Program-made: the position numbers and the translations under genes
Notes under the pieces: model-generated
Told to the model about the DNA's origin: nothing
The model's input: the letters and a program-made list of their open reading frames with translations, nothing else
Databases searched by the model: none
Assembly: GCA_003222555.1 (NCBI GenBank)
Contig: QHWL01000485.1
Location: forward strand, 904-6,978
DNA length: 6,075 bases
From: Acidobacteriota bacterium
GTDB taxonomy: Bacteria; Acidobacteriota; Vicinamibacteria; Vicinamibacterales; CAVVIG01
Direction: 5' to 3'
Part shown: piece by piece, positions 1 to 5,272 of the stretch
How positions within the stretch are numbered: position 1 is the first letter of the stretch
Layout of the letters: every line of letters starts with the position of its first letter

Positions 1-1337
1 GTCGCCTTGACCGGCCGCTTGCAGTGCTGGCAGATCGTGCGTACGAGCCGCTGCGCCAGCACGCAGTTCAACGCGGACACGAACTGATAGGCCTCGACGC
101 CCATGTTCAGGAACCGCCCGAGCACGTCGAGCACGTTGTTGGCGTGGACGGTCGTGAAGACGAGATGGCCCGTGAGCGCCGAGTTGATGGCAATCTGCGC
201 CGTCTCGGCGTCGCGGATCTCGCCGACCATGATCTTGTCGGGGTCGTGACGGAGAATCGATCGCAGGCCGCGCGCGAACGTGAGCCCCTTCTTCTCGTTG
301 ATGGGAATCTGAGTGATGCCTCTGAGCTGGTACTCGACCGGGTCTTCAATCGTGATGATCTTGTCCTCGACCGACTTGATCTCCGACAGCGCCGCGTAGA
401 GCGTCGTCGTCTTTCCGCTGCCGGTCGGCCCCGTGACGAGCACCATCCCGTATGGCTCTGCGATGTACTTGCGGAAGCGTTTCAGCTCCGCGTCGGGGAA
501 GCCGAGGATGTCGAGCCGCAGCTCGGTGAACTGCTCGCTGATCGACTCCTTGTCGAGAATACGGATGACCGCGTCCTCTCCGTGAACGCTCGGCATGATC
601 GACACGCGGAAGTCGATCGTCTTGCCCGGCATCCGCAGCCGGAAGCGGCCGTCCTGCGGCACGCGCTTCTCGGCGATGTCGAGCTCCGCCATGACCTTGA
701 TGCGCGAGATGATCGAGCTGTGAAACTGCTTGGCAATGGGCCGCATCGCGGGCTGCAGCACGCCGTCGATCCGGTACTTCACGTGCACGGCATCGTCCTG
801 CGTTTCGATGTGGATGTCGCTCGCCCGCCGCTGAATGGCCGTATAGATCGTCGAGTCGACGAGCCGGATGACCGGGCTGATGTCGCTCGTCAGCCGTTCG
901 ACGGTGAGGCTCTCGTCGCCGTTCTCTTCTTCCTTCAGCAGCTGCAACCGGAAGCCCTCGGTGGCTTCCTCGAGCACGCGCTGTGAGCTCTCGCTCTTTT
1001 TCAGAATCGACTCGATCGCCGAGCGCGCGCCCACGGTGACCTTGATGGGCGTCGAGAGGAGCACCGCCAGCTCGTCGATCATCGGCAGGTCGGTCGGATC
1101 GGAAACGACGATGACCAGGGTCTTGCCTTCGCGGCGGTACGGCACAAATCCGTAGCGAAGCATCAAGTCCGCGGGAATCGACCGGAACAAGTCCTGGTCG
1201 ATTCGGAACGAGTCCATGTCGACGAACTCGAGCCGATACCGCTCGGCGAGCCGGCGCGCCTGCTCCAGTTCCGCGCGGCGCTCGTCGGCTCCCAGCTCGC
1301 CGGACTCGGTATGAAACTGTGTCGCGGGAATATTCAA
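1..1337 (-). CDS. gspE: Type II secretion / type IV pilus assembly ATPase GspE-PilB family (3' end cut by window edge)
   Basis: Cytoplasmic hexameric ATPase that powers pseudopilus or pilus assembly from the inner membrane. I translated 445 codons with no stop, and the frame is still open at position 1. An N-terminal MshEN/T2SSE_N-like domain covers about residues 28-115. The catalytic core follows: SDIHIE at 173-178, Walker A GPTGSGKT at 303-310, Asp box ITIEDPVEY at 328-336, Walker B region with GEIRD at 372-376, and His box ending TTVHANN at 395-401. The first half of a zinc-binding tetracysteine motif (C436, C439) is visible and the second pair would lie beyond the edge. The start is TTG, chosen because GAGGAG sits 5 nt before it and because it begins 11 nt after the gspF stop. 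GspE and PilB cannot be firmly separated here. The family is certain, the exact system is not. Confidence 0.93.
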   Translation of the reverse strand, partial: MNIPATQFHTESGELGADERRAELEQARRLAERYRLEFVDMDSFRIDQDLFRSIPADLMLRYGFVPYRREGKTLVIVVSDPTDLPMIDELAVLLSTPIKVTVGARSAIESILKKSESSQRVLEEATEGFRLQLLKEEENGDESLTVERLTSDISPVIRLVDSTIYTAIQRRASDIHIETQDDAVHVKYRIDGVLQPAMRPIAKQFHSSIISRIKVMAELDIAEKRVPQDGRFRLRMPGKTIDFRVSIMPSVHGEDAVIRILDKESISEQFTELRLDILGFPDAELKRFRKYIAEPYGMVLVTGPTGSGKTTTLYAALSEIKSVEDKIITIEDPVEYQLRGITQIPINEKKGLTFARGLRSILRHDPDKIMVGEIRDAETAQIAINSALTGHLVFTTVHANNVLDVLGRFLNMGVEAYQFVSALNCVLAQRLVRTICQHCKRPVKA

Positions 1338-1342
1338 AATCG

Positions 1343-1348
1343 CTCCTC
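1343..1348 (-). promoter_or_regulatory. Shine-Dalgarno GAGGAG that fixes the TTG start of gspE
   Basis: Directly after the gspF stop codon the minus strand reads GAGGAG, then CGATT, then TTG. The strong purine box at 5-nt spacing is the reason for choosing TTG as the gspE start. No ATG in this frame lies near the N-terminus. Confidence 0.7.
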
Positions 1349-2551
1349 TTACGAGAGCACCGAGCTCAACTGGAACAGCGGCATGTACAGAGCCAGGAGC
1401 AACCCGGCGATGACCATGCCCATGACGACGAGCAGCACCGGCTCGACGAGCGTGACGAAGCGCTCCATGTTGGTCGAAATCTCCTCGTCGTAGAAGTCGG
1501 CCACCGTGTTCAGCATGTCCTGCAGCGCGCCGGTCGATTCGCCCACTTCGGCCATCTTGACCGCGACTTCGGGAAAGGCCTTGCGGGCCTCGAGCGCGGC
1601 GGCAAACGACTCCCCTTCGCGGACGTGTGTGCTCACGATCTCGAGCTGCTCGGACATGTACTGGTTGCCGATCGACTTGGTCGCAATGTCGAGCGCGTTG
1701 ACGAGTGGGAGGCCACCGCCGAGCAGCGTCGCCAGCGTCCGCGCCATCTGCGAGGTTGCGAACTTGCGGGCGATCTGGCCGACCAGTGGCAACCGAAGCA
1801 CTAGGTGATCGAAGCGCGCTTTTTGACCCGGCCGTCGCACCCAGGCGATGACGCTCGTCGCCGCGGCCCCGAATACGATGAGCAGCAGCAGATACTGTGC
1901 GCGGATGAACGCCGAGACCTTGACGATGACCCGCGTGGCGAGGGGGAGGTTGGCGCCATAGGTGCCGTAGAAATCGGAGAAGGCCGGCACCACCTTCAAC
2001 ACGATGATGCTCACGACCACGAGCGCAAGCGACACGAGAATCGCCGGATACACCAGCGCCGAGATGGTTTTTCTCTTCACCGTGGCGATGATCTTCGCGT
2101 AGTCGACGTACCGCCGCAGCACTGCGTCCAGATTGCCGCTGCGCTCGCCCGCCAGCAGCGACGCCGTGTACACTCGTGGAAACAGATCGCTGTGCGAGGC
2201 AAAGGCGTCCGAGAGCGCCGTGCCCGACCGCACCTTGTCGTGGACATCGTCGAGCACCGCGCGAAATACCGGGGAGTCTATACGCCGCTTCAGCAGGTCG
2301 AGCGATTGGACCAGGGGCATGCCCGCCTTGAGCAATGTGGCCAGCTCCTGGTTGAGGAACTCGCGCGAGTTGACTTGATTGCGCTGCGGGAGCCGAATCG
2401 ACACCCCAGCGATCGCGCCCTTCGGCTGCAGCGAAAGGACGAAAAGGCCCTTTTCTTCCAGTTCGTGGCGCAGGCGTGCTTCGTTTTCAGCCGCGTAAAC
2501 GCCTTCCACGACCTGGCCGCTGGCGGACGCGAGGCGGCAACGGAATTCCAC
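1349..2551 (-). CDS. gspF: Type II secretion / type IV pilus inner-membrane platform protein GspF-PilC family
   Basis: Polytopic inner-membrane protein that forms the platform on which the GspE/PilB ATPase acts. The 400 residues match the usual family length. The N-terminus (FRCRLASASGQVVEGVYAA) is the typical GspF opening. Two homologous T2SSF domains follow, at about 66-188 and 268-390, each with the conserved G-E-x-(S/T)-G-x-L motif (GERSGNL at 135-141, GESTGAL at 337-343). Hydrophobic segments lie at about 167-189, 218-238 and 369-393. The start is GTG: an in-frame TGA sits two codons upstream and the family N-terminus begins exactly here. GGAG lies 11 nt upstream, slightly far for a ribosome binding site. 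It is the first gene of the pair, with gspE 11 nt downstream, so co-transcription is very likely. GspF and PilC are not distinguishable from sequence alone. Confidence 0.94.
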   Translation of the reverse strand: MEFRCRLASASGQVVEGVYAAENEARLRHELEEKGLFVLSLQPKGAIAGVSIRLPQRNQVNSREFLNQELATLLKAGMPLVQSLDLLKRRIDSPVFRAVLDDVHDKVRSGTALSDAFASHSDLFPRVYTASLLAGERSGNLDAVLRRYVDYAKIIATVKRKTISALVYPAILVSLALVVVSIIVLKVVPAFSDFYGTYGANLPLATRVIVKVSAFIRAQYLLLLIVFGAAATSVIAWVRRPGQKARFDHLVLRLPLVGQIARKFATSQMARTLATLLGGGLPLVNALDIATKSIGNQYMSEQLEIVSTHVREGESFAAALEARKAFPEVAVKMAEVGESTGALQDMLNTVADFYDEEISTNMERFVTLVEPVLLVVMGMVIAGLLLALYMPLFQLSSVLS

Positions 2552-2605
2552 AGCTCAGGCGTCTCCGCCGCAATTGCTTGTCACCATGGACATTATCGGC
2601 ACCAA

Positions 2606-2614
2606 ATTATAGCA
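2606..2614 (-). promoter_or_regulatory. Extended -10 promoter (TGCTATAAT) for gspF-gspE
   Basis: The minus strand carries a perfect TATAAT preceded by TGC, an extended -10 element, which makes a good -35 box unnecessary. The best -35-like match upstream is TCGACT at 2632-2637, with a long 20-bp gap. The predicted transcript start is near 2599, giving a leader of about 48 nt before the GTG of gspF. In such a GC-rich region a chance match of this quality is unlikely, but transcription has not been shown. Confidence 0.6.
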
Positions 2615-2649
2615 GTTCCAGTGGCTGCATCAGTCGAGGGCGGCGCCCC

Positions 2650-2671
2650 ACGGTCTTAACAGTTAGACCGT
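2650..2671. promoter_or_regulatory. Palindrome upstream of the gspF promoter, possible operator
   Basis: ACGGTCTTAAC and GTTAGACCGT flank a single A and are inverted copies apart from one extra T in the left arm. The centre lies about 60 bp upstream of the predicted gspF transcript start, a typical place for an activator dimer. It is not followed by a T-run in either direction, so it is not an intrinsic terminator. No regulator can be named. Confidence 0.35.
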
Positions 2672-2693
2672 CCGATGGTGCGAAAAGCTGGGG

Positions 2694-2716
2694 AAAAAAG
2701 GAGGTCGCCTCCCTTT
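2694..2716 (-). terminator. Intrinsic-terminator-like hairpin reading left
   Basis: Read on the minus strand, AAAGGGAGG, loop CGA, then CCTCCTTTTTT can form a 9-bp stem with one G-T pair, followed by Ts. It lies upstream of the gspF promoter, so it would stop leftward transcripts entering from the intergenic region and insulate gspF. No gene that would need it is recognised. Confidence 0.4.
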
Positions 2717-2895
2717 CTGCTGACCGGAACAGCCGCGGGCCCCTCTCCTCGGAGGTTCCACCCCGGCAGCCCCTTCCTGCCTGGCGCCGACAATCATCCT
2801 TCCAGACGAAGACTTCTCGCCCAGCGTTCGACCGGACACCGTTGAAAGCCCGGAGAATTCGTCCGTCGAGGTGGCTGGACGCTTGCAAACCGCAG

Positions 2896-2974
2896 GGGGG
2901 TCGGGAGTCGATTTCAGTTTTTGCCAACACTGCAGCGGAACAGGCGCAAAAACTGAAAACGACTCCCGACCCCC
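2896..2974. repeat. REPIN-like long inverted repeat
   Basis: Arms at 2896-2924 and 2946-2974 are inverted copies over 29 bp with one mismatch (A2911 opposite A2959), separated by a 21-nt spacer. The arm begins GGGGGTCGGGAGTCG and ends TTTCAGTTTTTGC. This is the architecture of a REPIN: two REP sequences in opposite orientation, spread in trans by a REP-associated tyrosine transposase (RAYT). No RAYT gene is in the window. A T-run follows neither arm, so it is not a standard terminator, although its RNA would form a very stable hairpin. Copies elsewhere in the genome would settle the call. Confidence 0.65.
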
Positions 2975-2996
2975 TCGCAGTATCCCCTCGCAGTAT
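2971..2996. repeat. 13-bp perfect tandem duplication reaching the start codon
   Basis: CCCCTCGCAGTAT occurs twice back to back, at 2971-2983 and 2984-2996. The first copy overlaps the outer end of the inverted repeat. The last two bases of the second copy are the AT of the ATG at 2995. This looks like slippage or a duplication that accompanied arrival of the inverted repeat. Confidence 0.75.
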
Positions 2997-3474
2997 GAAA
3001 CGCCTGATTTCAGCGTGCGTCGTATCCGGCTGCTTCAGCGTGGCGCTGGCGGGCGAAGGGCCGAGCCTGGAAGGCGCGTACGGCGTGCGGCTGATCCAGG
3101 ACGACTTGGGACCGATGCACCAGGAGGGTCCTGGCGTGGCACCGCCGGAAGGGCTGCTCGTGTTTGGCGGCGACAACAACAAGACATTCCTCGGATGTCT
3201 AGTCTGTCCGGAAACCGATCGGGACTCCTTGTTCAATCGCTTCGGCACCTACGGGAGTCGCTTTGCCGCGAACAGCATCCTGAACCGCTTCGGCCCGTTC
3301 GGCGGCAAGTTCGCGCCCTACAGCCCCTGCAACGTCTATTCAACGACTCCGCCAGTGATTGTGGATGCTGACGGAGAGAACTATGGCGAGCTGACTCTCA
3401 ACCGCGACAGTGCGCGGCAGGCGAAAATAGAGGGTCTGAACGCATGGCTGGCTGCACTCTGCGCAGCCAAATGA
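2995..3474 (+). CDS. Small secreted protein with 16-residue tandem repeats, function unknown
   Basis: The 159 residues begin with a signal peptide (MKRLISACVVSGCFSVALA, cleavage likely after ALA at 19). A lipobox-like VSGC ending at C13 is an alternative, but its hydrophobic stretch is short. Residues 66-72 read LGCLVCP with a CxxC pair. Two 16-residue repeats follow, at 78-93 and 94-109, each S-x-x-N-R-F-G-x-(Y/F)-G-x-(K/R)-F-A, and a third begins at S110 (SPCN). Then comes PPVIVDADGENYGELTLN at 119-136. I recall this arrangement (LGCL.C, repeats in S..N.(Y/F)G.YG, then PPVIVD.DG..YG) from uncharacterised bacterial proteins, but no function is known to me. The start is set by the signal peptide. 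There is no Shine-Dalgarno, because the bases upstream are the 13-bp duplication. The gene stands alone, divergent from gspF and convergent with the transglycosylase gene. Confidence 0.75.
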   Translation: MKRLISACVVSGCFSVALAGEGPSLEGAYGVRLIQDDLGPMHQEGPGVAPPEGLLVFGGDNNKTFLGCLVCPETDRDSLFNRFGTYGSRFAANSILNRFGPFGGKFAPYSPCNVYSTTPPVIVDADGENYGELTLNRDSARQAKIEGLNAWLAALCAAK

Positions 3475-3496
3475 TGGACGAAGTCTCTGTCCGGAC

Positions 3497-3540
3497 GCTC
3501 GGTCGGTGTGTGTTTCGCGTGCTGTGCCGTCGAGCTTTTT
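3497..3540 (+). terminator. Probable intrinsic terminator after the small secreted-protein gene
   Basis: GCTCG at 3497-3501 pairs with CGAGC at 3531-3535, and CGG at 3504-3506 pairs with CCG at 3527-3529. Five Ts follow at 3536-3540. It begins 22 bp after the stop codon at 3474, in the gap between two convergent genes. The loop is long and the stem interrupted, so efficiency is uncertain. Confidence 0.45.
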
Positions 3541-3541
3541 C

Positions 3542-4222
3542 CTAACGAAGAAGGGCAAGCACGCGCGAGACATAATCGCGCGTCTCCGGATACGGCGGCA
3601 CGCCGCGGAAGCGCGCGACAGCCGCTTCACCAGCGTTATAGGCCGCCAGGGCCGACGCCAACTGAAATCGCTCGAGCAGTGACTTGAGGTGCTTGATCCC
3701 CGCTTCGATGTTCGACTTCGGATCGTAGGGATCGGCGACCTGATAGCGGCGCGCAGTGTCCGGCATCAATTGCATCAGCCCCATCGCGCCCTTCCGCGAC
3801 CGCGCACTTGCAATGTAGGCTGATTCCACCTGAATCACCGCCCTGACCAGCTTCGCGTCGACGCCCTGGTTCGCGGCGGCCGTGTTGATGATCTCGGCGT
3901 AGGGCGAGAGGGCGGCGGCGTCCGGCTGGGAACTGACTTCCGGTCCCGGTGGGGTCCCCGAGGGTTCCTCGGGTTCGGGTTCCGGATACGGCACTTCGTC
4001 GGGCGCGATGCGGGCGATGACCGACGGCTCGCAGACGATTTCACCTCCGCCGCGCAGCGTCAGCACGAGCGAGTCGCCTTCAATGTGATGACCCTTGACC
4101 GACAGACTGCGGCCCGACTGGAAGAATACCAATTCCGCGCGCGCCGGCCATGCCCCAAACAGCATCACGACGAAGGACACCACTGACACGAAGGTGCGAA
4201 CGGTCGGCAGAGAGCCATTCAT
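3542..4222 (-). CDS. Periplasmic lytic transglycosylase, SLT domain
   Basis: Cleaves the MurNAc-GlcNAc glycan backbone of peptidoglycan to give 1,6-anhydro ends. The 226-residue protein has a signal peptide (residues 1-29, ending AWPARA), a small beta-rich domain at about 30-75 (LVLTLRGGGEIVC, VIARIAPDEVPYPEP), a Pro/Glu-rich linker at about 76-100, and a family-1 SLT domain at about 107-226. The visible SLT motifs are VESAY with the catalytic Glu at 133, GAMGLMQLMP at 145-154, AYNAG at 194-198 and YVSRV at 217-221. The start is ATG at 4222: an in-frame TGA lies six codons upstream, and an AAGGG sequence sits at suitable spacing. It is 52 bp downstream of the lipoprotein gene on the same strand and probably shares its transcript. 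The leader and signal-peptide codons consist of 9-bp repeats. It has no evident link to the secretion genes, although T2SS/T4P machines do need wall-opening enzymes. Confidence 0.92.
   Translation of the reverse strand: MNGSLPTVRTFVSVVSFVVMLFGAWPARAELVFFQSGRSLSVKGHHIEGDSLVLTLRGGGEIVCEPSVIARIAPDEVPYPEPEPEEPSGTPPGPEVSSQPDAAALSPYAEIINTAAANQGVDAKLVRAVIQVESAYIASARSRKGAMGLMQLMPDTARRYQVADPYDPKSNIEAGIKHLKSLLERFQLASALAAYNAGEAAVARFRGVPPYPETRDYVSRVLALLR
4170..4196 (+). repeat. 9-bp repeat array inside the transglycosylase signal-peptide codons
   Basis: Three 9-mers on the plus strand: ACGAAGGAC, ACCACTGAC, ACGAAGGTG. On the coding (minus) strand they read as TTCGTGTCC-type units and encode the hydrophobic TFVSVVSFVV of the signal peptide. 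They belong to the same family as the arrays at 4228-4272 and 5563-5589. Confidence 0.6.
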
Positions 4223-4249
4223 TTGTTGCCCTTCGTGTCATTCGTGTCC
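4175..4249 (-). promoter_or_regulatory. Inverted repeat that places the transglycosylase start codon in a hairpin loop
   Basis: Bases 4175-4194 and 4230-4249 are inverted copies at 18 of 20 positions. In the transcript, the 35-nt loop (4195-4229) holds the ATG at 4220-4222, and most of the AAGGG ribosome-binding bases (about 4230-4234) fall in the upstream arm. The fold could therefore hide the ribosome binding site. The arms are parts of two opposed 9-bp repeat arrays, so the pairing may be a by-product of repeat insertion. Structure is seen; a regulatory role is inferred. Confidence 0.4.
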
Positions 4250-4272
4250 ATTGTTTCCTTTGTGTCCATTGC
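4228..4272 (-). repeat. 9-bp repeat array in the transglycosylase leader
   Basis: Five consecutive 9-mers on the minus strand: GCAATGGAC, ACAAAGGAA, ACAATGGAC, ACGAATGAC, ACGAAGGGC. They fill nearly the whole 52-bp gap between the lipoprotein stop and the transglycosylase start, and the last unit supplies the AAGGG used as a ribosome binding site. Confidence 0.65.
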
Positions 4273-4274
4273 AT

Positions 4275-5171
4275 TTACCTCGCATCGACAAAAGCATGGA
4301 GCACACGCACCCCGAGCTCTCGCGGGTCCTTGCTGCTGGAGTCGAGCAATGCCGGGACGAACGTTTTGTCGACCGAAATTTCGAGCTCCGCAATGTCGAC
4401 CGACCCGAGCCGGGCGGCCGGCAGCGGAATTTTCCGAAGCACCTCCTGCTTCGGGCCGAGCGTGAACCGATCGACGGCCTGTCCCCCGAGGCTCACCTGG
4501 ACCTGCTGCGGTTCGTTGAGCAGGGTGACGGGGTTATCGAGGACAAGGTAGAACACGCTGTCTTTCTTCGGATTCTTGAACGAGAGCATCGCCTGTTTCT
4601 TCGTCCATTGCCACTCGACCGACGCGTTGTGCTCGGCGACCTCGGCCGGATACCAGCCGTCCTTGAACACCGTGAACACGTTTTCGGTTTGCGGCACCAG
4701 CTGCAGCCGTCTCATTTTGTACGAAAGCTTTCCGACGTCCTCACCAGCGAGAGGAAGGCGCTTCTGGTTGCTCGTGGAGTACAAACCCAGTTCGATCGTC
4801 GCCTCGCCGACGTACGGGTAAATCGGCACGAATTCCGTCTTCGTGTACTCGATCTCCTGGCCTTGCTTCCATTGTGTGGTCGGGACCGACGGATCGTGAT
4901 CGTAGGTCCACATCAATTCTCCATCCGTGTCGACGACGTGCACCATGACTCGATAGTCCTGGTCGATGGCGCCGGTGTTTTGGACGACGAACTTATAAGT
5001 AATCTCGATCGGGCTGCCAAGCGGCGCCTTGTCGCGGTTCATCCTGATACTCGGCGAGGCCACCGGCGGTGCCGGCGGCTCCTGCTTGCGGCAGCCAGCC
5101 GCCATCGGCGCGATCGCTCCTGCCAACGCGATAAAGATCCCGAGCGAACGAATCGGCGTGGAAACCGTCAT
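4275..5171 (-). CDS. Predicted lipoprotein with two beta-sandwich-like regions, function unknown
   Basis: The 298-residue product from the ATG at 5171 begins with a lipoprotein-type signal (MTVSTPIRSLGIFIALAG, then AAGC with Cys27), followed by a Pro-rich tether (PPAPPVASP). Residues about 40-160 are beta-rich and describe an N-terminal domain (PLGSPIEITYKFVVQNTG, later EATIELGLYS). A C-terminal domain starts near GWYPAE at 172-177 and ends KDPRELGVRVLHAFVDA at 281-297, with DKTFVPA at 268-274. I have seen this C-terminal pattern in acidobacterial proteins of unknown role, sometimes next to membrane glycosyltransferases. A GTG at 5201 would add ten residues. I prefer 5171 because it gives a compact signal peptide; neither has a clear Shine-Dalgarno. 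The lipobox has Ala instead of Leu at -3, so lipidation is likely but not certain. The gene is divergent from the shell gene and is followed by the transglycosylase. Confidence 0.78.
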   Translation of the reverse strand: MTVSTPIRSLGIFIALAGAIAPMAAGCRKQEPPAPPVASPSIRMNRDKAPLGSPIEITYKFVVQNTGAIDQDYRVMVHVVDTDGELMWTYDHDPSVPTTQWKQGQEIEYTKTEFVPIYPYVGEATIELGLYSTSNQKRLPLAGEDVGKLSYKMRRLQLVPQTENVFTVFKDGWYPAEVAEHNASVEWQWTKKQAMLSFKNPKKDSVFYLVLDNPVTLLNEPQQVQVSLGGQAVDRFTLGPKQEVLRKIPLPAARLGSVDIAELEISVDKTFVPALLDSSSKDPRELGVRVLHAFVDAR

Positions 5172-5224
5172 AGACAGAGTCGGTGTGTAACCAACGGACA
5201 CTTGGCAAAAAACAACGGTCTCTC

Positions 5225-5254
5225 ATCATAGTTCAGTTGCCGCATCTGCCGCAA
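5225..5254 (-). promoter_or_regulatory. Candidate sigma70 promoter for the lipoprotein-transglycosylase unit
   Basis: The minus strand carries TATGAT (5225-5230, five of six consensus bases) with TTGCGG (5249-5254) 18 bp upstream. The predicted transcript start is near 5218, upstream of both candidate start codons (5201 and 5171). The -35 box is weak. Confidence 0.35.
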
Positions 5255-5265
5255 TCTGTTAGAGT
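5237..5265 (+). promoter_or_regulatory. Candidate promoter for the shell gene, possibly leaderless
   Basis: TTGCCG (5237-5242), a 17-bp spacer and TAGAGT (5260-5265) each match four of six sigma70 consensus bases. The predicted transcript start would fall on or next to the ATG at 5273, giving a leaderless mRNA. This agrees with the lack of a good Shine-Dalgarno (only AGAG at 5261-5264). It overlaps the divergent promoter on the minus strand. Weak on sequence alone. Confidence 0.25.
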
Positions 5266-5272
5266 TCGCGCC

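Larger units (their letters stand above)
2552..2994. other. 443-bp intergenic region between divergent gspF and the small secreted-protein gene
   Basis: No convincing coding sequence. Long open frames cross it on both strands, but their translations look like random Arg/Ser/Pro-rich GC-rich shadows. From left to right it holds the gspF leader, an extended -10 promoter reading left, a 22-nt palindrome, a short hairpin with a T-run reading left, about 180 bp without recognised content (2717-2895), a REPIN-like inverted repeat, and a 13-bp tandem duplication that ends in the next start codon. Confidence 0.7.

Noticed and set aside
24..986. 320-residue plus-strand open frame
   Set aside because: It lies antisense to gspE, which has all ATPase motifs. 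Its translation is rich in Arg, Asp, His and Leu without motifs, as expected for a GC-rich shadow frame.
1000..1337. c-di-GMP binding by the N-terminal domain of the GspE/PilB ATPase
   Set aside because: The domain resembles only the later half of MshEN, and the RLG-type nucleotide-binding motif is not visible at the N-terminus.
2555..2587. 10-codon minus-strand leader frame ending 3 nt before the gspF start
   Set aside because: ATG to TGA in frame with gspF looks like an upstream leader peptide, but it has no Shine-Dalgarno and no run of regulatory codons, so chance is the simpler view.
1805..2659. 284-residue plus-strand open frame opposite gspF
   Set aside because: Shadow of gspF; no recognisable domain, and His/Arg/Gln-rich composition.
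2780..2830. Resemblance to the SRP RNA core (CAGG ... GGAAGG ... GC) on the minus strand
   Set aside because: The conserved AGCAGC side and correct spacing are missing, and no closing helix is seen.
2607..3248. 213-residue minus-strand open frame across the intergenic region and the small secreted-protein gene
   Set aside because: It runs through the gspF promoter and the inverted repeat and lies antisense to a protein with a signal peptide and internal repeats. No motif or membrane pattern.
4095..5231. 378-residue plus-strand open frame
   Set aside because: Antisense to the lipoprotein and transglycosylase leader. Its start reads through 9-bp repeats, and its composition is that of a shadow frame.
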